Below are positions 11,400 through 23,699 of a DNA stretch of 64,000 nt, piece by piece. How positions within the stretch are numbered: position 1 is the stretch's first letter; each line of letters starts with the position of its first letter. A program made the translations under genes and the position numbers. Under the pieces are notes generated by a model. It was given only the letters and a program-made list of their open reading frames with translations. It had not been told where the DNA came from and ran no database searches. This DNA comes from Icerya purchasi (taxonomy: Eukaryota; Arthropoda; Insecta; Hemiptera; Monophlebidae). Where the stretch lies: the NCBI GenBank assembly GCA_039619475.1, contig CM077115.1:594481643-594545642 (forward strand). Direction: 5' to 3'.

Positions 11400-13990
11400 A
11401 CATCGCAGCTGCCAACGAAGCGTTTCATTTTTCTCTGATTATGCTAGAGCATTCTCTGTCTTCTGTCTTGTTCCTCCATTAAAAGACTGAACTTGCTGAA
11501 ATCCTTATCACCAACCAAATGGGTAGGTGATTCTTCTGTACTCATTTCCTTGTACAGGTCCATTATTCGCTCCGAGTTTGATTACTGTTCATTTATCTAT
11601 GGCTGTGCATCCGAATTTCTTCTTTCCAAATTGGATAGAATACCGAATTTCTGCCTCCGTTCATGCCTTGGTGGTTCTTAAATCTTCTACTATTTCAGCA
11701 ATGCTTGCTGAATCTATTACATCTCCTCTCTCAGTTTGAAGATCTTATTTGGGCTATCGTTTTCTTTCTAACCGTGTACCTTTCACTTTCTCTCAACTTA
11801 TCCCTTTCTACATTTCTATCGCCAGAAATTGTTGCTTTGCTCCTAATAAAATTCCCATCTTAGCCCTTATCTCTTGCCGTCTTAGTCATTTTTTTTTCTC
11901 ATATATTTTACAATAATAATCTTCCTTACTTTTCCTTTAATTATTTTGATCTCTCACACCCTCCCAAAGTATATTTTCTTTCTAACTCCTCCAGGTTTCT
12001 ACCCCAGCTGGTTATTATTAAACAGGAATTTCACAGTACTATGATGCTCTAGGGGGGTCTGGCGATGTCGGAGCTTCCTTTATTCTTCCCCGCTTTAAAT
12101 TTTTCCAAATTCTTCCATTTTTTCTGCTAATGACTATCTTACGTGCGATTATTTATATTTCCTCTAATCGGTAACTTCTCCTACTATCTGATATAATTTC
12201 AGACTCAATTAGTGTGCCCTTCAGGCTATCAGTTTATCTTTTCCCCCTTCCTCTTCCAACTTCGCCATTCTTCGTATAAAATCTCTCATTCGCAATATGT
12301 CGTTTCATCATCGAGTATAACGAAATGGGGCGAATGCTTTGGCTCAGGTTGCTGCTCGTTTCCGCTTTTATTTTTAAAGAAAAAAAATCCCAAGTACTAA
12401 TCTTTTATCCTTAAGAAAAAAACTTCACTTAAAATTTTGGTGGGATATGTATATCCTTCTTCCTTCACCATTAATCGTTCCTTTTACCTCTCAATTCAAC
12501 CTAACCTTCCTTCTAATCTTTGGTTCTCAGAGTTTTTTTCTCTTCCATGTTTTGTTGTTGTCTGTATTTGTTCGTCTACGATTTAATCACACTTTATTGC
12601 CCTTTTCACGTTATCACCTCTCTTTAATTTCCTTTCCTTATTTTCCTCTAGATCACAGTGGTTCTTAACCGGTGGTCCGCGAAGCCATCAGAAAAATATT
12701 AAAGCTATAAAAGTAGTTTAAAAAGAGTGCATTTCATACTCGTCTCTTCAAACAGTTGTGCTCTGATATGAACTCTGAACACGAAACTCGGCTTTTCTAT
12801 ACGGAAGTGCGTCGACTTTCTAGAGGAAGTATGCTGTGGAGGTTGTACGAACTGAAAGAGGAAGTACAAATATTATTAACTAACAAGGAGAACAAAGAGT
12901 TGCTGGGTGATCAGTTCCGCGAGTCCAAATTTCAAATGTGTTTTGCTTATTTGGTTGATTTTTTCGCGCAACTAAATATATTGAACCTTCAATTGCAAGG
13001 GTCATGCAATCTGAAGTTGCAAGGCGCAAGCAATAAATTTGCATACGAAGATAATAAAATTAATGAATTTATCACTAAAATCGAGTTATGGATCGACAAG
13101 GTTGGAAGAAAAAAATTTTTTACGTTTGATACGCTGAATCGAATTATTGACAGGCAGCCTGCTGAGATTATTAAAGGGGAGAAATACAAAAGAACATGAT
13201 ACTTCATTTGAAACATTAAAAAAAGTGAATTCAGTCGCTATTTTCCTAACTATTGTGAGGACGAAGGTGTGTGTTCGGAAAGTGATTAACGTTTCTAAGG
13301 TGCCTGATGAAATTCAAGAAGTGATTGAAATACAACACAATAGTAACTTGAAAGATATATTCGTGACAGGAATTAGTTTTGAAAATTTTTGGAGCCAAAA
13401 GGCAATTTCTTTTTCAAAGATTCAAGAAATTGCTGTCGAAATTTATCATCGGCATATCTGTGCGAGCAGGGGTTCACGACGCTTTTGATGATTAAAAGCA
13501 AGCACCGAAATCGGTTGGATGCCAGTGCCGACATGTGCTTGGCTTTAAGTAGCACTGAACCAAGGATTCAGAAGTTAGTAAAAAGTATGCAGTCACAGAA
13601 ATCGCATTAAAATAATGTATTCACCTCTATTCTGTAAAATTTTCGTAAGAAAAATTATAAAATACTGTTGGCTTTGAAAAATTTTATGCGTGTCTTATTT
13701 ATAGACAGATAGAACAATCCTTTATTTATTTACATTTACTGTATATTACCTTCAAACAGTTGGTGGTTCATGGCAGACAGAAATTTTGTCAAATGGTCCC
13801 TTATCAATTAAAGGTTAAGAACCACTGCTCTAGATCCTAATGAAACAATTGGCCGGGATGCTAATAACATTTTCTCTTTGAGTGTTCTGCTCTTTCTGCT
13901 GAACGTTCTTCTTCTCTTTATTTATTCCTATTTTCCTATCGTTTCCGGGTGGAGCTCCCTGGTTGACAAGTCTAAAAAAAAGAAAAACTT
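11400..13990 (+). mobile_element. I-clade LINE 3' half, split by a hAT element
   Basis: Sense-strand pseudogene. 11493-11681 reads LKSLSPTKW...LYRSIIRSEFDYCSFIYG, the thumb region of I-like RTs. From about 12010 the DNA parallels the RNase H domain of the copy at 25600-26615 (ISSNR, ISDS and LAQVA-like blocks, all broken). Near 13840-13910 a stretch parallels the DADHIFFECSALSAER knuckle region. The element ends in an A-rich tract at about 13975-13990. The 12656-13827 segment is a later DNA-transposon insertion. The left border near 11400 is approximate. Confidence 0.82.
12656..13827 (+). mobile_element. hAT transposon remnant (SCAND3/ZBED5-like transposase)
   Basis: The ends are perfect 15-bp inverted repeats: cagtggttcttaacc at 12656-12670 and ggttaagaaccactg at 13813-13827. 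The octamer ctctagat lies at 12646-12653 and at 13828-13835, as expected of an 8-bp hAT target-site duplication, with two extra bases (ca) on the left. Inside, 12756-13199 reads SEHETRLFYTEVRRLSRGSM, the TEVRWLSRG signature of hAT transposases related to SCAND3/ZBED5. After frameshifts, SSAYLCEQGFTTLLMIKSKH (near 13450) is the C-terminal dimerisation segment. The N-terminal half is missing and the frame is broken, so the element is inactive. Confidence 0.9.
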
Positions 13991-14072
13991 TAAAACAATT
14001 ATTTTTTATAATTCCAACAAACAATCCATACGGAGTTATCTATAATTAATTTTTCTATTTTATTTTTGCTAG

Positions 14073-14305
14073 CAAAGCGGAATTTTGTAAGTCATGCATG
14101 TCGCGGCTAGAACATTTGTGTTTATCACCGATACCGCTTACAGAAGAGAATGCCAAAGAAATGTTGTGCTGCATAGAAGAAGTCCGGAAAAATATGTTGG
14201 AATGTTTTTTGGAGACATTAAAAGCTGGACAGAATTTATTGGCTGCTCTGAATGAAAAAGTCACCGATGAACCAATTCAGTCGCGAAAATATGCAGCCTA
14301 TTTAG
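14073..14305 (+). CDS. Spectrin-repeat gene, visible exon 2 (internal)
   Basis: Internal exon of 233 nt coding residues 60-137, with SCMSRLEHLCLSPIPLTEEN and EVRKNMLECFLETLKAGQNL. The acceptor AG is at 14071-14072 and the donor GTAGGT starts at 14306. The first base completes a Ser codon with exon 1, and the last base (g) joins exon 3 to make Ala, giving YLAISKVENWLEEL across the junction. The open frame runs on into the intron to 14628, but that extension is Phe-rich intronic sequence. The helical pattern fits helices B and C of a spectrin repeat. Confidence 0.9.
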
Positions 14306-15147
14306 GTAGGTACTACTGCATCTTATGTTTTGATTTCTGCTTCAGTTTTAGGCATGCGCTGTTACATATTCGAATGTTATTTTTCCAATTTCGCTTTTTT
14401 CTCCTAATCGACCATTATAAAGAAAAAAGGCGGTCGATCGTGTTTTTTCGTAATTGTTTCACAAATAGTAGCGAGGTCAGTTTTTCAGGCGCGGAAAGTG
14501 TCGTCGGGAACAATTCCAACACGCTGAAAATTATTAATTTTTATATCCCGTTCAATGTCATCTGGTGTATAATTAGAGTGTTTAAAAATGTTTGCATTTA
14601 CGTATTGTTAACTGAAATGTTACGATGAATTTTTCATTAACTCTGATTTATTAAAACTTTAGTGTTTACAAAAAACCACATTGATAGTAACGCGAATGGA
14701 AAAAACTAAAATTTTTATTCATCTTTTACTCCTATTTGCTGAAAAATAAAAATCTGCACTGCAAAAATTGATGAAAGAGATTAACTTTTAAAATTAATCG
14801 CGTAGTCAGAGAATTACAAACATTATCTTCGGTCGCTACCATGAATTGTAGTACTGGATGTCGTCGTCTAGATAAGTTTTAGCGTTGAAAATAAATCACA
14901 CTTTAGAGATTTTGTTTTTAATGGAACCTTTTGGTACGTGCTAGAAATGAAATTATTTATCGAAGGCGCGGCGCCCCTTATTAAGTATAAAATAAATTTT
15001 CGATTTCTTAGCAAATGTTTTAAACCTGTTCAGTAATTAATGCCGCTCGCGTAAACAAATTATGCATAATCAAAATAGATATTTTAATTACAGGGTGCGG
15101 CAGCATAACTTCCTTTTCTTTAAAAATGCGCCACTTCTTTTCTACTA
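14306..15147 (+). other. Intron sequence, nothing recognised
   Basis: Start of the 16.8-kb intron 2. It is AT-rich, with no exon or mobile element recognised. Confidence 0.45.
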
Positions 15148-15292
15148 AATTTTGTTAAAGAGAAATAATAAAGCAGAAAATCGAAATAACGGATACTCTA
15201 GATCATCCCCCCAATTGGAGGGCAATATGTATGCTTCTTTCCTTTTCTGTTATTATTTCGATTTCCTGTCATTATTTCTCTTTAACAAAATT
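15148..15292. repeat. Hairpin of near-perfect 45-base inverted arms
   Basis: The arm at 15148-15192 (starting aattttgttaaagagaaata) is the near-perfect reverse complement of 15247-15292, with a 54-base loop. It has no coding content. A foldback or MITE remnant is likely. Confidence 0.7.
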
Positions 15293-15634
15293 GTATTATG
15301 ATCCTTTCCCTTCCACGTGTACAAAATTATTATTTTTCTTTTTTATTCATATATCTATCACGTTTATTTCAGTGATAAGGAAAAAAATTGTTATTGTTTC
15401 CAAAAATTAATTCAAAATAGTTTGTTTTATTTCAAGTTTTTTATTTTCTTTAAAATTAAGCATGTTTAGGGAGCATTTTTACTTGGGTATTTTAATGGCA
15501 ATGATTTCAAATTATCGCTTAGTTGAATGTAATTTCAAACATTCCTTGTAAACTGAGTTTTACTAAAAAAATTTAGTAATATATGTATCTTTGCGGAGTG
15601 AGAATCATTATTTAAATTAAAATACAGTACACTT

Positions 15635-16245
15635 CAGTGGCGGATCCACGCCCCCCCCCCCAGAACCAAAATCTCGATGAAAAAATTTGTTACAACAGGG
15701 AAACTTAATTTATACTATAAAAGATTTGTATAAATATTACCTATGGATTTAATTATATAGCTAATATTTAATGCTGTTTTCCAGTAAAACTATTAATGTT
15801 ACGTTTTTATTCTACTTTAAACGCAACTGTCATGAATATATTTTTATTTTATTTGTTTTTAATTTTTATTTTGTAATTTTAATTAAAAATAGTTCAATAA
15901 GAAATATATATATTTTACTGAAGTAAACTGAAATAAAAATACTTTTTTTTTTTTTTTTTGGGCGTCGAAAAAAAAAAAAACTACTCTTTCTGATGATTTA
16001 CTATTCAAGTTCTAAACATTTTAGCTACAATTTTTGTTATTTTTCACCCCTAAAAATAAAACAAAATTTAAATTAAATTGTAATAATTATGTATTTTTAA
16101 AGCATTTTTAAATTTCTAAAGAGGTCGTTATTGTGATTTTCTTTATGAAATAAGGTACTTCTTAAATCTACTGTATAATACCATATAAGATATTATGTAA
16201 TTATATAATTTCCCTCTTAAAAATGTTTTTCTGGATCCACCCCCG
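15635..16245 (+). mobile_element. hAT-like MITE, copy 1
   Basis: Non-coding, very AT-rich 611-bp element starting cagtggcggatcc, a terminal sequence common among hAT elements. The right end, read in reverse complement, is cgggggtggatcc, matching 10 of 13 bases. The flanking octamers gtacactt (15627-15634) and attcactt (16246-16253) match at 6 of 8 positions, a weak target-site duplication. The first 500 bases are similar to 54999-55566 in the same orientation. Confidence 0.7.
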
Positions 16246-16253
16246 ATTCACTT

Positions 16254-18026
16254 TAATTATGTATTTTTTTATTCAAATTATTAAGAGAAATGTGTGTATA
16301 GTTTTTTAAATGCGAATTAACACGTCAATTTTAGATAAAATATAATTTATTCTTTCTTTCTCATCTTAGCAAGAATGTAAAAGAAGCGGGAACAAACTAA
16401 AGACACTAATTTTTTCATTCTTTACAGCAAAAAAATATTCAAAAAATATCGATTTTTTTTTTTTTTTTTTTTATCGGCTAATCGTATTGCTACATTTAAT
16501 TTCAATTTTTCATAGCTTGATAGTTAACTAAAGCCGGGCCAAAAAAAAAAATCAATTTTTTATTTTATAAAAAAAAGTTTAATCAAAACTTTTAATGTGA
16601 AATACTTATGGATAAAGGTGTACATTTTGTATATAGACAAAAAAAAAAAATGATTACTGAAAAATGTTTATATTTTAATATCAAATCAACAATTAAATTG
16701 ATTTTACAAACCGATAGCAGAGAAGTTTATTTATTCTTTACAACTAAAATGCTCCATATGATTTATTATTTGATTTATTATGTGTACTGTTTTTATCGAA
16801 TATTACGAACACTCTAAAACAACCATTAGCACAGTAATAAAATCCTTGTCCGGTATTATATTTGAAACCGAGTCAATTTTTACCGCATTAATTGGAATAA
16901 AATGATGTGGTTAACTTAATCAGCCATTCATTTCGAATTAAACGAACGCAGAAAACATATAAATAGTACTCTATAAAGTATTAAAGTTACACATGAAAAT
17001 TGTGCATCAATTCAGTAATATTTGTATCTTCTTTATAAGATGAATTTTTTATTTCAACAAAAATTTTGAATAATTTTGAATTGACTAATTATTTCTTAAA
17101 ATTTAATTTTTACTTCATGCTTATGGATCCTGTAAAATGAGTTGTTAATAAAAGCGCATATCGTGCATCATTTAAGTGTCATAAAGGTATTTCGGGTGTT
17201 TTTTAGCTGAATGCTTAAACAAAATTGTTAAATGCAAATGAATAAAAGCGCCATTAAAAATTAAAAATGTATTTAATATTTGCTTTTTATTTATTTTATT
17301 TTTTTATTTATTTTTTTTTTTATGGTGTAACAAAAACGTTCTCTGTCCATTGAGAATAAATTAACCAAGATTTTTTTCTGCTGTGAGATATTTTAATATT
17401 TGAACGAAAGGCTTATCATTATCACTATTATTATTATTATTATTATTATTAACATTAATTTTACAGAAAAAACAAAGTACAATATGGTAAAATATTTCAG
17501 GAAATTTTTGTGTTAACCGAATAGTGATGAATACTTTTAAAAGTATAAAGACTATAAAAAGTAGGATCTTTAGTTTGTTCCCAAATCGCTTATAAATTCC
17601 TCTTATATTTTTTCCTCCATTAGTATTATTTTAATTACTTTTGCCAAGTTTTATGTATAAGTGCCGTTTAAATTACTTATTTTTGATTATAGAGTTTTGA
17701 TTTATTTAATTAATAATAATAAAAGTTAAAAAATGAAATATGACTTCAAGATCTAAAAAAAAGGTTCATATTTCAATCGGTTTTGCTCCAGTTAGTTTTT
17801 CTTTCGTTGAAATATAATGTTTTACTGGTTAATATATTTAAATTTAAATTTTGTCACCACTTAACATGTGTTTGTTCTTCAGGTGGTATAAATTGATGCA
17901 GTGTGAATCATTAATTTGAAGATTCCATCTGTTTCGTTAATGTTTTTAGTAGTTTTAGAGTTTTATAAATCAAAATTATTCAGCCTGACCTGTTAGACCG
18001 TTTCTGATGTTTTATCATACATTGGT
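16254..18026 (+). other. Intron sequence, simple repeats only
   Basis: Very AT-rich intron with poly(T) and poly(A) runs (for example 16454-16472) and a (TTA)n run at about 17427-17450. No gene or named element was seen. Confidence 0.5.
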
Positions 18027-19955
18027 CGAGATCTGCCTGGAAAGTATCCGGCCTTTGTTTATAACTCGGAGTTGAACTCGTTGATGCCTTCGGAGGAACG
18101 TCGCCTTCAGAGTACTTCCCTTGAGATCCTAAAACCTGCTTCCAGTAATTTTATCACTTTTGGAAGCATTGCTGGAACTCATTTTTCGGTATAGCTATCA
18201 GTTCACTCGTTGCATGGTGTTTTATGTCCTCCACATCCTCGAATCTTTTTGCTTTCAACGGAATTTTCAGCTTAGAAAAGAAGCAGAATGTTTTTTTTTT
18301 CCTTCTTTTTTATTGTACCGCTGTGTAATATTACCATAAGCAACAGCGATATTAACTTAAATTTAATATTAATTTATTGCTTCTAATGAGGCATTAAATT
18401 GAGATACAATACATCTGTAAATACGATAATAACTAACTATTTGCTTATAGTGACTGAAAACGAGGACTGATATGTTGGAAGAAAGTTCTAGCTGTCTGGT
18501 AATCGGGAAAGCGTCCCGGCACCACTTCCGTCGCAGAATACATTCTGTTGATGTCGGGATTACTGCTATGTTGAGGAACGCTTAAATCATTATGTAATGT
18601 TAACGGTGCAGACGTAATTGTACGAAGTATGTATCCTTGACTGCTGCTGCTGCTGAATTATGTTAAGATTATTTCTACAAGTGGAACCGTATAATTCTAA
18701 CCCATATCGCCAAATCGGTGAAATCATGGTTAAATAAATACGTCTTTTCCTGTTTAAATGCCGACCTGTGTCTCAATAATGGATGCAATAGTCTAGTGAC
18801 AGGCAGCGACGGCCTGTTGAGTTTGTGCTACGTAAGCCTTCGGTTCATGTACATTTCGAGCTACCGTACGAGATGAACTCGTGGAATTACTTTAATAATT
18901 AATTTTTGCCGTTGGACATTCATTGTTTGGTTTGTGAATGTAATTTGTCGACACTTGTCTGGATTAAAAACTATTCTCCATTGTTGTATACCCGTCTGAC
19001 TACTCGGTTTAAATGGTTCTGAACGGAACCTTATTTGATGCAATAATAATGGCTACATTATCAGCGAATGTTGCTAATATTGTTTGATTACAAGCTGGTA
19101 GATCGGATGTGTATATAGAATATAATAGGGGTCCTAATAGACACTACAACGCGGTATTGATGATAAAACTTTATGCTCTTCCGAAAAGAGGAATCGTTGA
19201 TCACAAATGCTCTATCGGTGTCTGATATGATTGAAATAGCATATTTATCAGAAGGAAGAAATTACTTCGACTTGAAAAGTAATTCAGAGAGTCTTTGTCG
19301 AACGCCTGGCTAACGTCCAGAAAAACCGCAGAACATATTTCCTTTTTCTCTAGCGTTGAGGAAATCGACTAGTCTATGACACTATCGTTGAATGCTCGGC
19401 GCGAAACTGATGGTTTGGTATTACATCATTGTTGTTTACAATCGGATGTATGCGAGATAGTATTCATTTTACTAAAACCTTGGATGACAACGAGCTGAGT
19501 AGATTTCCTGGTTTGAGCAGCATAATTATTACAGATTTTTTTCCACGTCCTGTTTAGTTATATCATCTTAAAGAAGGTGCGATAGGTGAACCGATGCGTT
19601 GCCATGATGGTGATTGGATGTCATCGCTTTTCCGAAACCCTGGTCGTTTTCTTCTCAAGCGTTTCGTAACCGTTTCAAAATTACGAGATAATATTCTTTA
19701 TTGGCAGTTTGAGTTTTTGGGTCATATATTCATGGTGCACGATGACACACTTGCAATCGAAAAAAAAAACAAAACAGTTAACAGCCTTCCAAAACGAGGA
19801 TCAATTTCAACCGGCTCCCGATCATTTTTAAATTGATTAAACCATTCTTTTATTTGCGTATCTTAGCCTGGCTTGGTCTCCAAAACGTTTTTTAATCATT
19901 TCAATTTGGTTTCGAGTTATAAAGCAAAGGCCGGATACTTTCCGGGCAGTCCTCG
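18027..19955 (-). mobile_element. Mariner-like transposon with about 42-bp inverted ends, split by a LINE
   Basis: The ends are long inverted repeats: 18027-18068 and 19913-19955 share ggaaagtatccggcctttg and the adjoining ataactcg in opposite orientation. On the minus strand the right side near 19830-19790 reads FKNDREPVEIDPR, the FxxGRxxVEDDPRxGRP region of mariner transposases. The left side near 18270-18100 reads KRFEDVEDIKHHATSELIAIP and EFQQCFQKW, then a GKYSEGD tail. The middle of the transposase, including most of the catalytic core, is missing or replaced by the jockey-type insertion. A TA target duplication is not clear on the left. Confidence 0.85.
18292..19565 (-). mobile_element. 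Jockey-clade LINE 3' fragment nested in the mariner
   Basis: Minus-strand translation near 19110-19030 gives VLGPLLYSIYTSDLPACNQT followed by ILATFADNVAIII. The jockey-type RT motif FADD has become FADN, losing the last catalytic Asp. Further down come FNHDFTDLAIWV and a jockey-like C-terminal region ending near 18450 (AFLNIAVIPTSTE). On the + strand a T run at about 18292-18315 represents the poly(A) tail. Borders are approximate and stops are frequent. Confidence 0.78.
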
Positions 19956-20827
19956 TATATATTAAGTTAACAATTTTATTTATTTATTTAGTTTTAAACA
20001 CTACTAGTAGTACAAAATACAAACTAATAGTTTATTCGAAATATTTTTTATAATGTATATATTGATACTTTCAGCTTTTTTTTTTTCCCGAAATTGATTT
20101 CACAACGATGTGGAACATCGATACCAAAAATCTACATAAAATCTAAAAAAATTTTACAATTCACTTTTACAAATTCCTATTCTAAAAGAAACTGCAAAAA
20201 AAAAAACAAAAAAAAACGAAAACGAATAATGCTTTAAGTTTTCCTTTTTCATTATTAAAATTGCAACTCCTAATCTTTTCGACACTAAAATACGTTTCGA
20301 AATACTTTTTTGCAAAATACTGTCTAACTTCGAGATTCTTCTGTGTGTATAGAGGACTCTTTGTAAACATTTTTCGTGTTATTATTTGTTAACCACCTAA
20401 TGTTTTTATATTTGACGGCCGTTATGATAATTAAGTAGCTCAATCCTCCTCACCAGTGATGGGAAATAAAAATAATTAAAACAGAACTAATTTTTAAAAA
20501 ATAACGCATAAGGCAATGAAAAATGGCATTATATGCGCATCGATTAGACATCGACGCATTCGCGTCACGATAATGAACGTTTACAATTAGTTTGTTTACT
20601 CGCTTACCGAATTTAATAATTATTATTTTCGCGTGAATTTTCTGCATTCTTATTTTTGATTGAATTTTTAATAGTTAAGTATTATTTTCGGTTAAAATAT
20701 TAAAATATAAAAATGTTGCCGGAATCGTAGGAAAAAAATTGAAGCAGTGCGGAAGTAACGCCTGTTTTTGTTCATTTTTAATTAACGTTCTCTGATTTTA
20801 GTCTACAACAAAGAATAATATTGATAA

Positions 20828-20828
20828 C

Positions 20829-20865
<37 letters not shown>

Positions 20866-20881
20866 TTAATAATGATAATAA
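20828..20881 (+). repeat. (AAT)n microsatellite
   Basis: Uninterrupted taa/aat triplets, followed by imperfect units to about 20890. The Ile-rich minus-strand frame across it is an artefact of the repeat. Confidence 0.95.
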
Positions 20882-21701
20882 TAATGATAAATATCAGTAA
20901 TAAATCGTAAAAATGAATTATTGTAACGTATACGTTTGCCAAAATTTTTGTTATTCTGTTTATTCTTTTTTTTTTTTTCTTAAGAAAACGTTTTATCATC
21001 TTGTAAATACATTTCCCTCGAAAACTATGATAGCAGCTGAATGACGTACCAGCTCGATCGCGCTATTTTTAATACATAAAACAGAGCGGAGTTAATTTTT
21101 TCAGCCTTTATCATCAGTCCGCTACAAATTATTCATTATATTCCGTCTCGTTATTTTTAAATGGTGTACTTCGCGCTGTATGCAATGCGGTGTTTAAAAA
21201 TATTCGCTTCGATTCCACTAATCGTTCTGGAACTTAAAGACTGCCGGCCGATACTCTCCGTTTGTAAATGATGTACTACAACAGTCAGCGAACAGAACCT
21301 CTATTGACCATTTCTGCTTTTCTCTGTTCTGAAAGTGCATTAATATTCCAGTCGGCTGAAGAGTGAGACGAAGAAATGGAGCAATATAAATAAAGTTAAA
21401 AACAGCGACTGATACTGGCTGCTTCTTCTTAGTGTATTGGTTTTATTTGTTTTGCGTTCGCTGTCTCTCCGTGTATGTGCTTTTTTAGTGTACTATAATC
21501 ACGCTCTATACAATGTGCTCGTGTGCCCCACTAATTATTTATTTCCTTTCCTATACTCGACAGGCTTTCTGTTGACCCCAGTCTAAATATATCTTTTAAC
21601 GTAAGTTTATATAATAAAATGGCGCATATCATCGGCTGTGTGATGTTTTTGTTTCTGCCAGAAAAATTTAATCGACAAACCGTTAGCGCTAGGCAAACAT
21701 A

Positions 21702-21728
21702 TGTGTGTGTGTGTGTGTGTGTGTGTGT
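21702..21728 (+). repeat. (TG)n microsatellite
   Basis: About thirteen tg units in a row. Confidence 0.95.
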
Positions 21729-22245
21729 TTATTTTTATACGTTCGTTTAATTCGTTTTCCGTATTCGACGATTATAGTTGTCCCGGAATGCGATTTTTAT
21801 TAGTTTGCTATTTATTAAAAGTAAAAACAGAACAAAGTTGTTCAATTTTCTTACACAAAACATCTAACCAGAAAAATTATAAATTTATAAATACAAAATG
21901 GTACAGATTGAGCGGTAATTTATTTAATCATTTGTAATTTCCCTTATTTTTGATGGTTTTATTCCGATAATTATTTAATAAAGGCGGACCCAATAATTAT
22001 TATAAAATTCGGTAAAAATAGCGTATAAAAGGGTGATTTATTTGAGATTTCATTTTATTTAATTTATATTTTTTCGATTTCTACGACTCTAGCTTCTCCT
22101 CGTTAAAACTTATGCAACCGTTTTTTCTTTCTCGTATTGAAAACAAAAAAAAGTTTTCATAGAAATTTTCATATTTAGTAATTCGCTATATTATAAAAGC
22201 TCAGATTAATTCGTTATAATAAAAAATAAAATTTCATTTATTATA

Positions 22246-22271
22246 AACACACACACACACACACACACACA
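22246..22271 (+). repeat. (AC)n microsatellite
   Basis: About thirteen ac units immediately before copy B of repeat family 1. In all four copies a TA- or CA-rich tract abuts this same end of the family. Confidence 0.95.
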
Positions 22272-22279
22272 TAAAAAAG

Positions 22280-22508
22280 CTCGGCCATTTTGGCCTCGCA
22301 AGGAGCTTTGCCGCTTGACCCCCTTGCTTACATTTCTGTCTCTTTCACTTCTATACTTTATATAAAATGATCAAAATTTACAACGTAATTCTAAATCGAT
22401 CCTCATGAATATAGTAACATAATCACAGTAATCCTATAAAATATAACAAACGTTACATAAAATTGGGACATTTTTTCTAATGGGGGGTAGCTTAAGAATT
22501 ACGTTGTA
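22280..22508 (+). repeat. Short interspersed repeat family 1, copy B
   Basis: Starts ctcggccattttggcctcgc, continues with cttgcttac and tctcttt-like blocks and atgatcaaaatttacaac, and ends taagaattacgttgt at 22493-22507. It has an inverted counterpart, acaacgtaattcta, at 22380-22393. It is similar to the copies at 9063, 42131 and 43419. Confidence 0.8.
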
Positions 22509-22519
22509 ATTAATATATA

Positions 22520-22668
22520 AAAGTAAAGTAAAGTAAGTTCCATGGATATCCTTGATAAGGTATCATGGATTGTGAAGTTACGGTTCACAATGTAGCCCAA
22601 CGGCACTAATGAGAGTAGGGGGCCAGTTCCTTTCTACTTTTGGATTATCCGCCTTTACTTTCCCAGAT
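22520..22668 (+). repeat. Short interspersed repeat family 2, copy 1
   Basis: A block from gtaaagtaaagtaagttcc to ggattatccgcctttacttt. It matches 28751-28922 in reverse complement, sharing ggatatcc, aacttcac-like and gaaaggaact blocks. The two ends share an aaagtaaag-like inverted repeat. Non-coding. Confidence 0.65.
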
Positions 22669-23699
22669 TAATTTTTATATATATGTATGTGTGTGTGTGT
22701 GTGTGTATGCGCGCATACATAATATTAATAGGGATATCTGAAAAGGGGCATGCTTTAAAATTGATATCGAACTGGATTCTTCGCCGAAATGAACCAAGGT
22801 TTCATTTTTTAAGTTATGAACGTCAAGATCGGGCGTGCTTACTAGAACTAATTAAGTTGTTAAATCTGACGTTGAATGCCAAACTGATGTACTTGGGTTA
22901 AAATTTGATTCTTTCCGATAAAAAGATTGCCGTATTTTTTTTTTCTCATATGGGCAATTAACAATTTTTTTCCCCTTTTTTTTTTTTTAAATTTTTATAC
23001 TATAATTCCATTTGTCGTAATTAAATTTAATTAAATTATAAGCCGGATTTTCGTCTGGATTCATTTATTCAAGTGACACTGGAAGCGTGTGGAATGTTTT
23101 AATTATATTTTTAATAAAATTTGCGCGGTTGATTTCATAATTTTTACACTGCCATATAATATATTTTAGTGCTAGTCAGAATAGCAAATAATCTAATCCA
23201 TACATGATGATTAAGCAATACCCGAATCGAGTGGCACGAGAAGAAGAAGAAGTGTTCCTGCGTGATCACATTCGCGTAAACTATTGCTTAATATTTTCCA
23301 GTTTTCCGTAATCTTCTGAATCCAGTTCTAATTCGAATTATGCAATTTTACATATTCAGCATCCGCATAAACACTGTTTTATGTGTTGTATCCGATGTAA
23401 TACTTTGTTGTGCATTTTTGACTTCTATTTTCACATTTTACACTGTAGTTTTCTTCTAGCGCGTGGTTACTACGTGGAATGTATTCAGTCCGATTGTATT
23501 TGATTTTTTTCTGTTTTCTTTTATTTACTGCTTTAGAAAAATTTTTGATAATTTAATTTCTCATGATGATATTATGGCCAGGTGTCGCATGGCTATTATA
23601 TTATTTGTTTCTTTTTAATCCTATTAAAAATATTATACGTTGTTTTGTTATTTTTGTTATACAATCTGTAAATTAATAAATTAGAATTCGAATCTAGAG
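22669..23699 (+). other. Intron sequence, nothing recognised
   Basis: Holds a (GT)n tract at about 22685-22706 and poly(T) runs near 22936 and 22977. A short (AAG)n tract near 23242-23252 follows gtggcacga and may be the tail of another LINE. Confidence 0.4.

Larger units (their letters stand above)
19956..22245 (+). other. Intron sequence with microsatellites
   Basis: Contains an (AAT)n tract at 20828-20881 and a (TG)n tract at 21702-21728. The part at about 21020-21600 is less AT-rich, but I recognise no exon, RNA gene or transposon in it. Confidence 0.45.

Noticed and set aside
14306..14628. Open frame running on from exon 2 into the intron
   Set aside because: A GT donor at 14306 keeps phase with exon 3 and restores the family order; the extension is Phe-rich and unlike the rest of the protein.
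20778..20999. Ile-rich minus-strand frame
   Set aside because: Product of the (AAT)n microsatellite.
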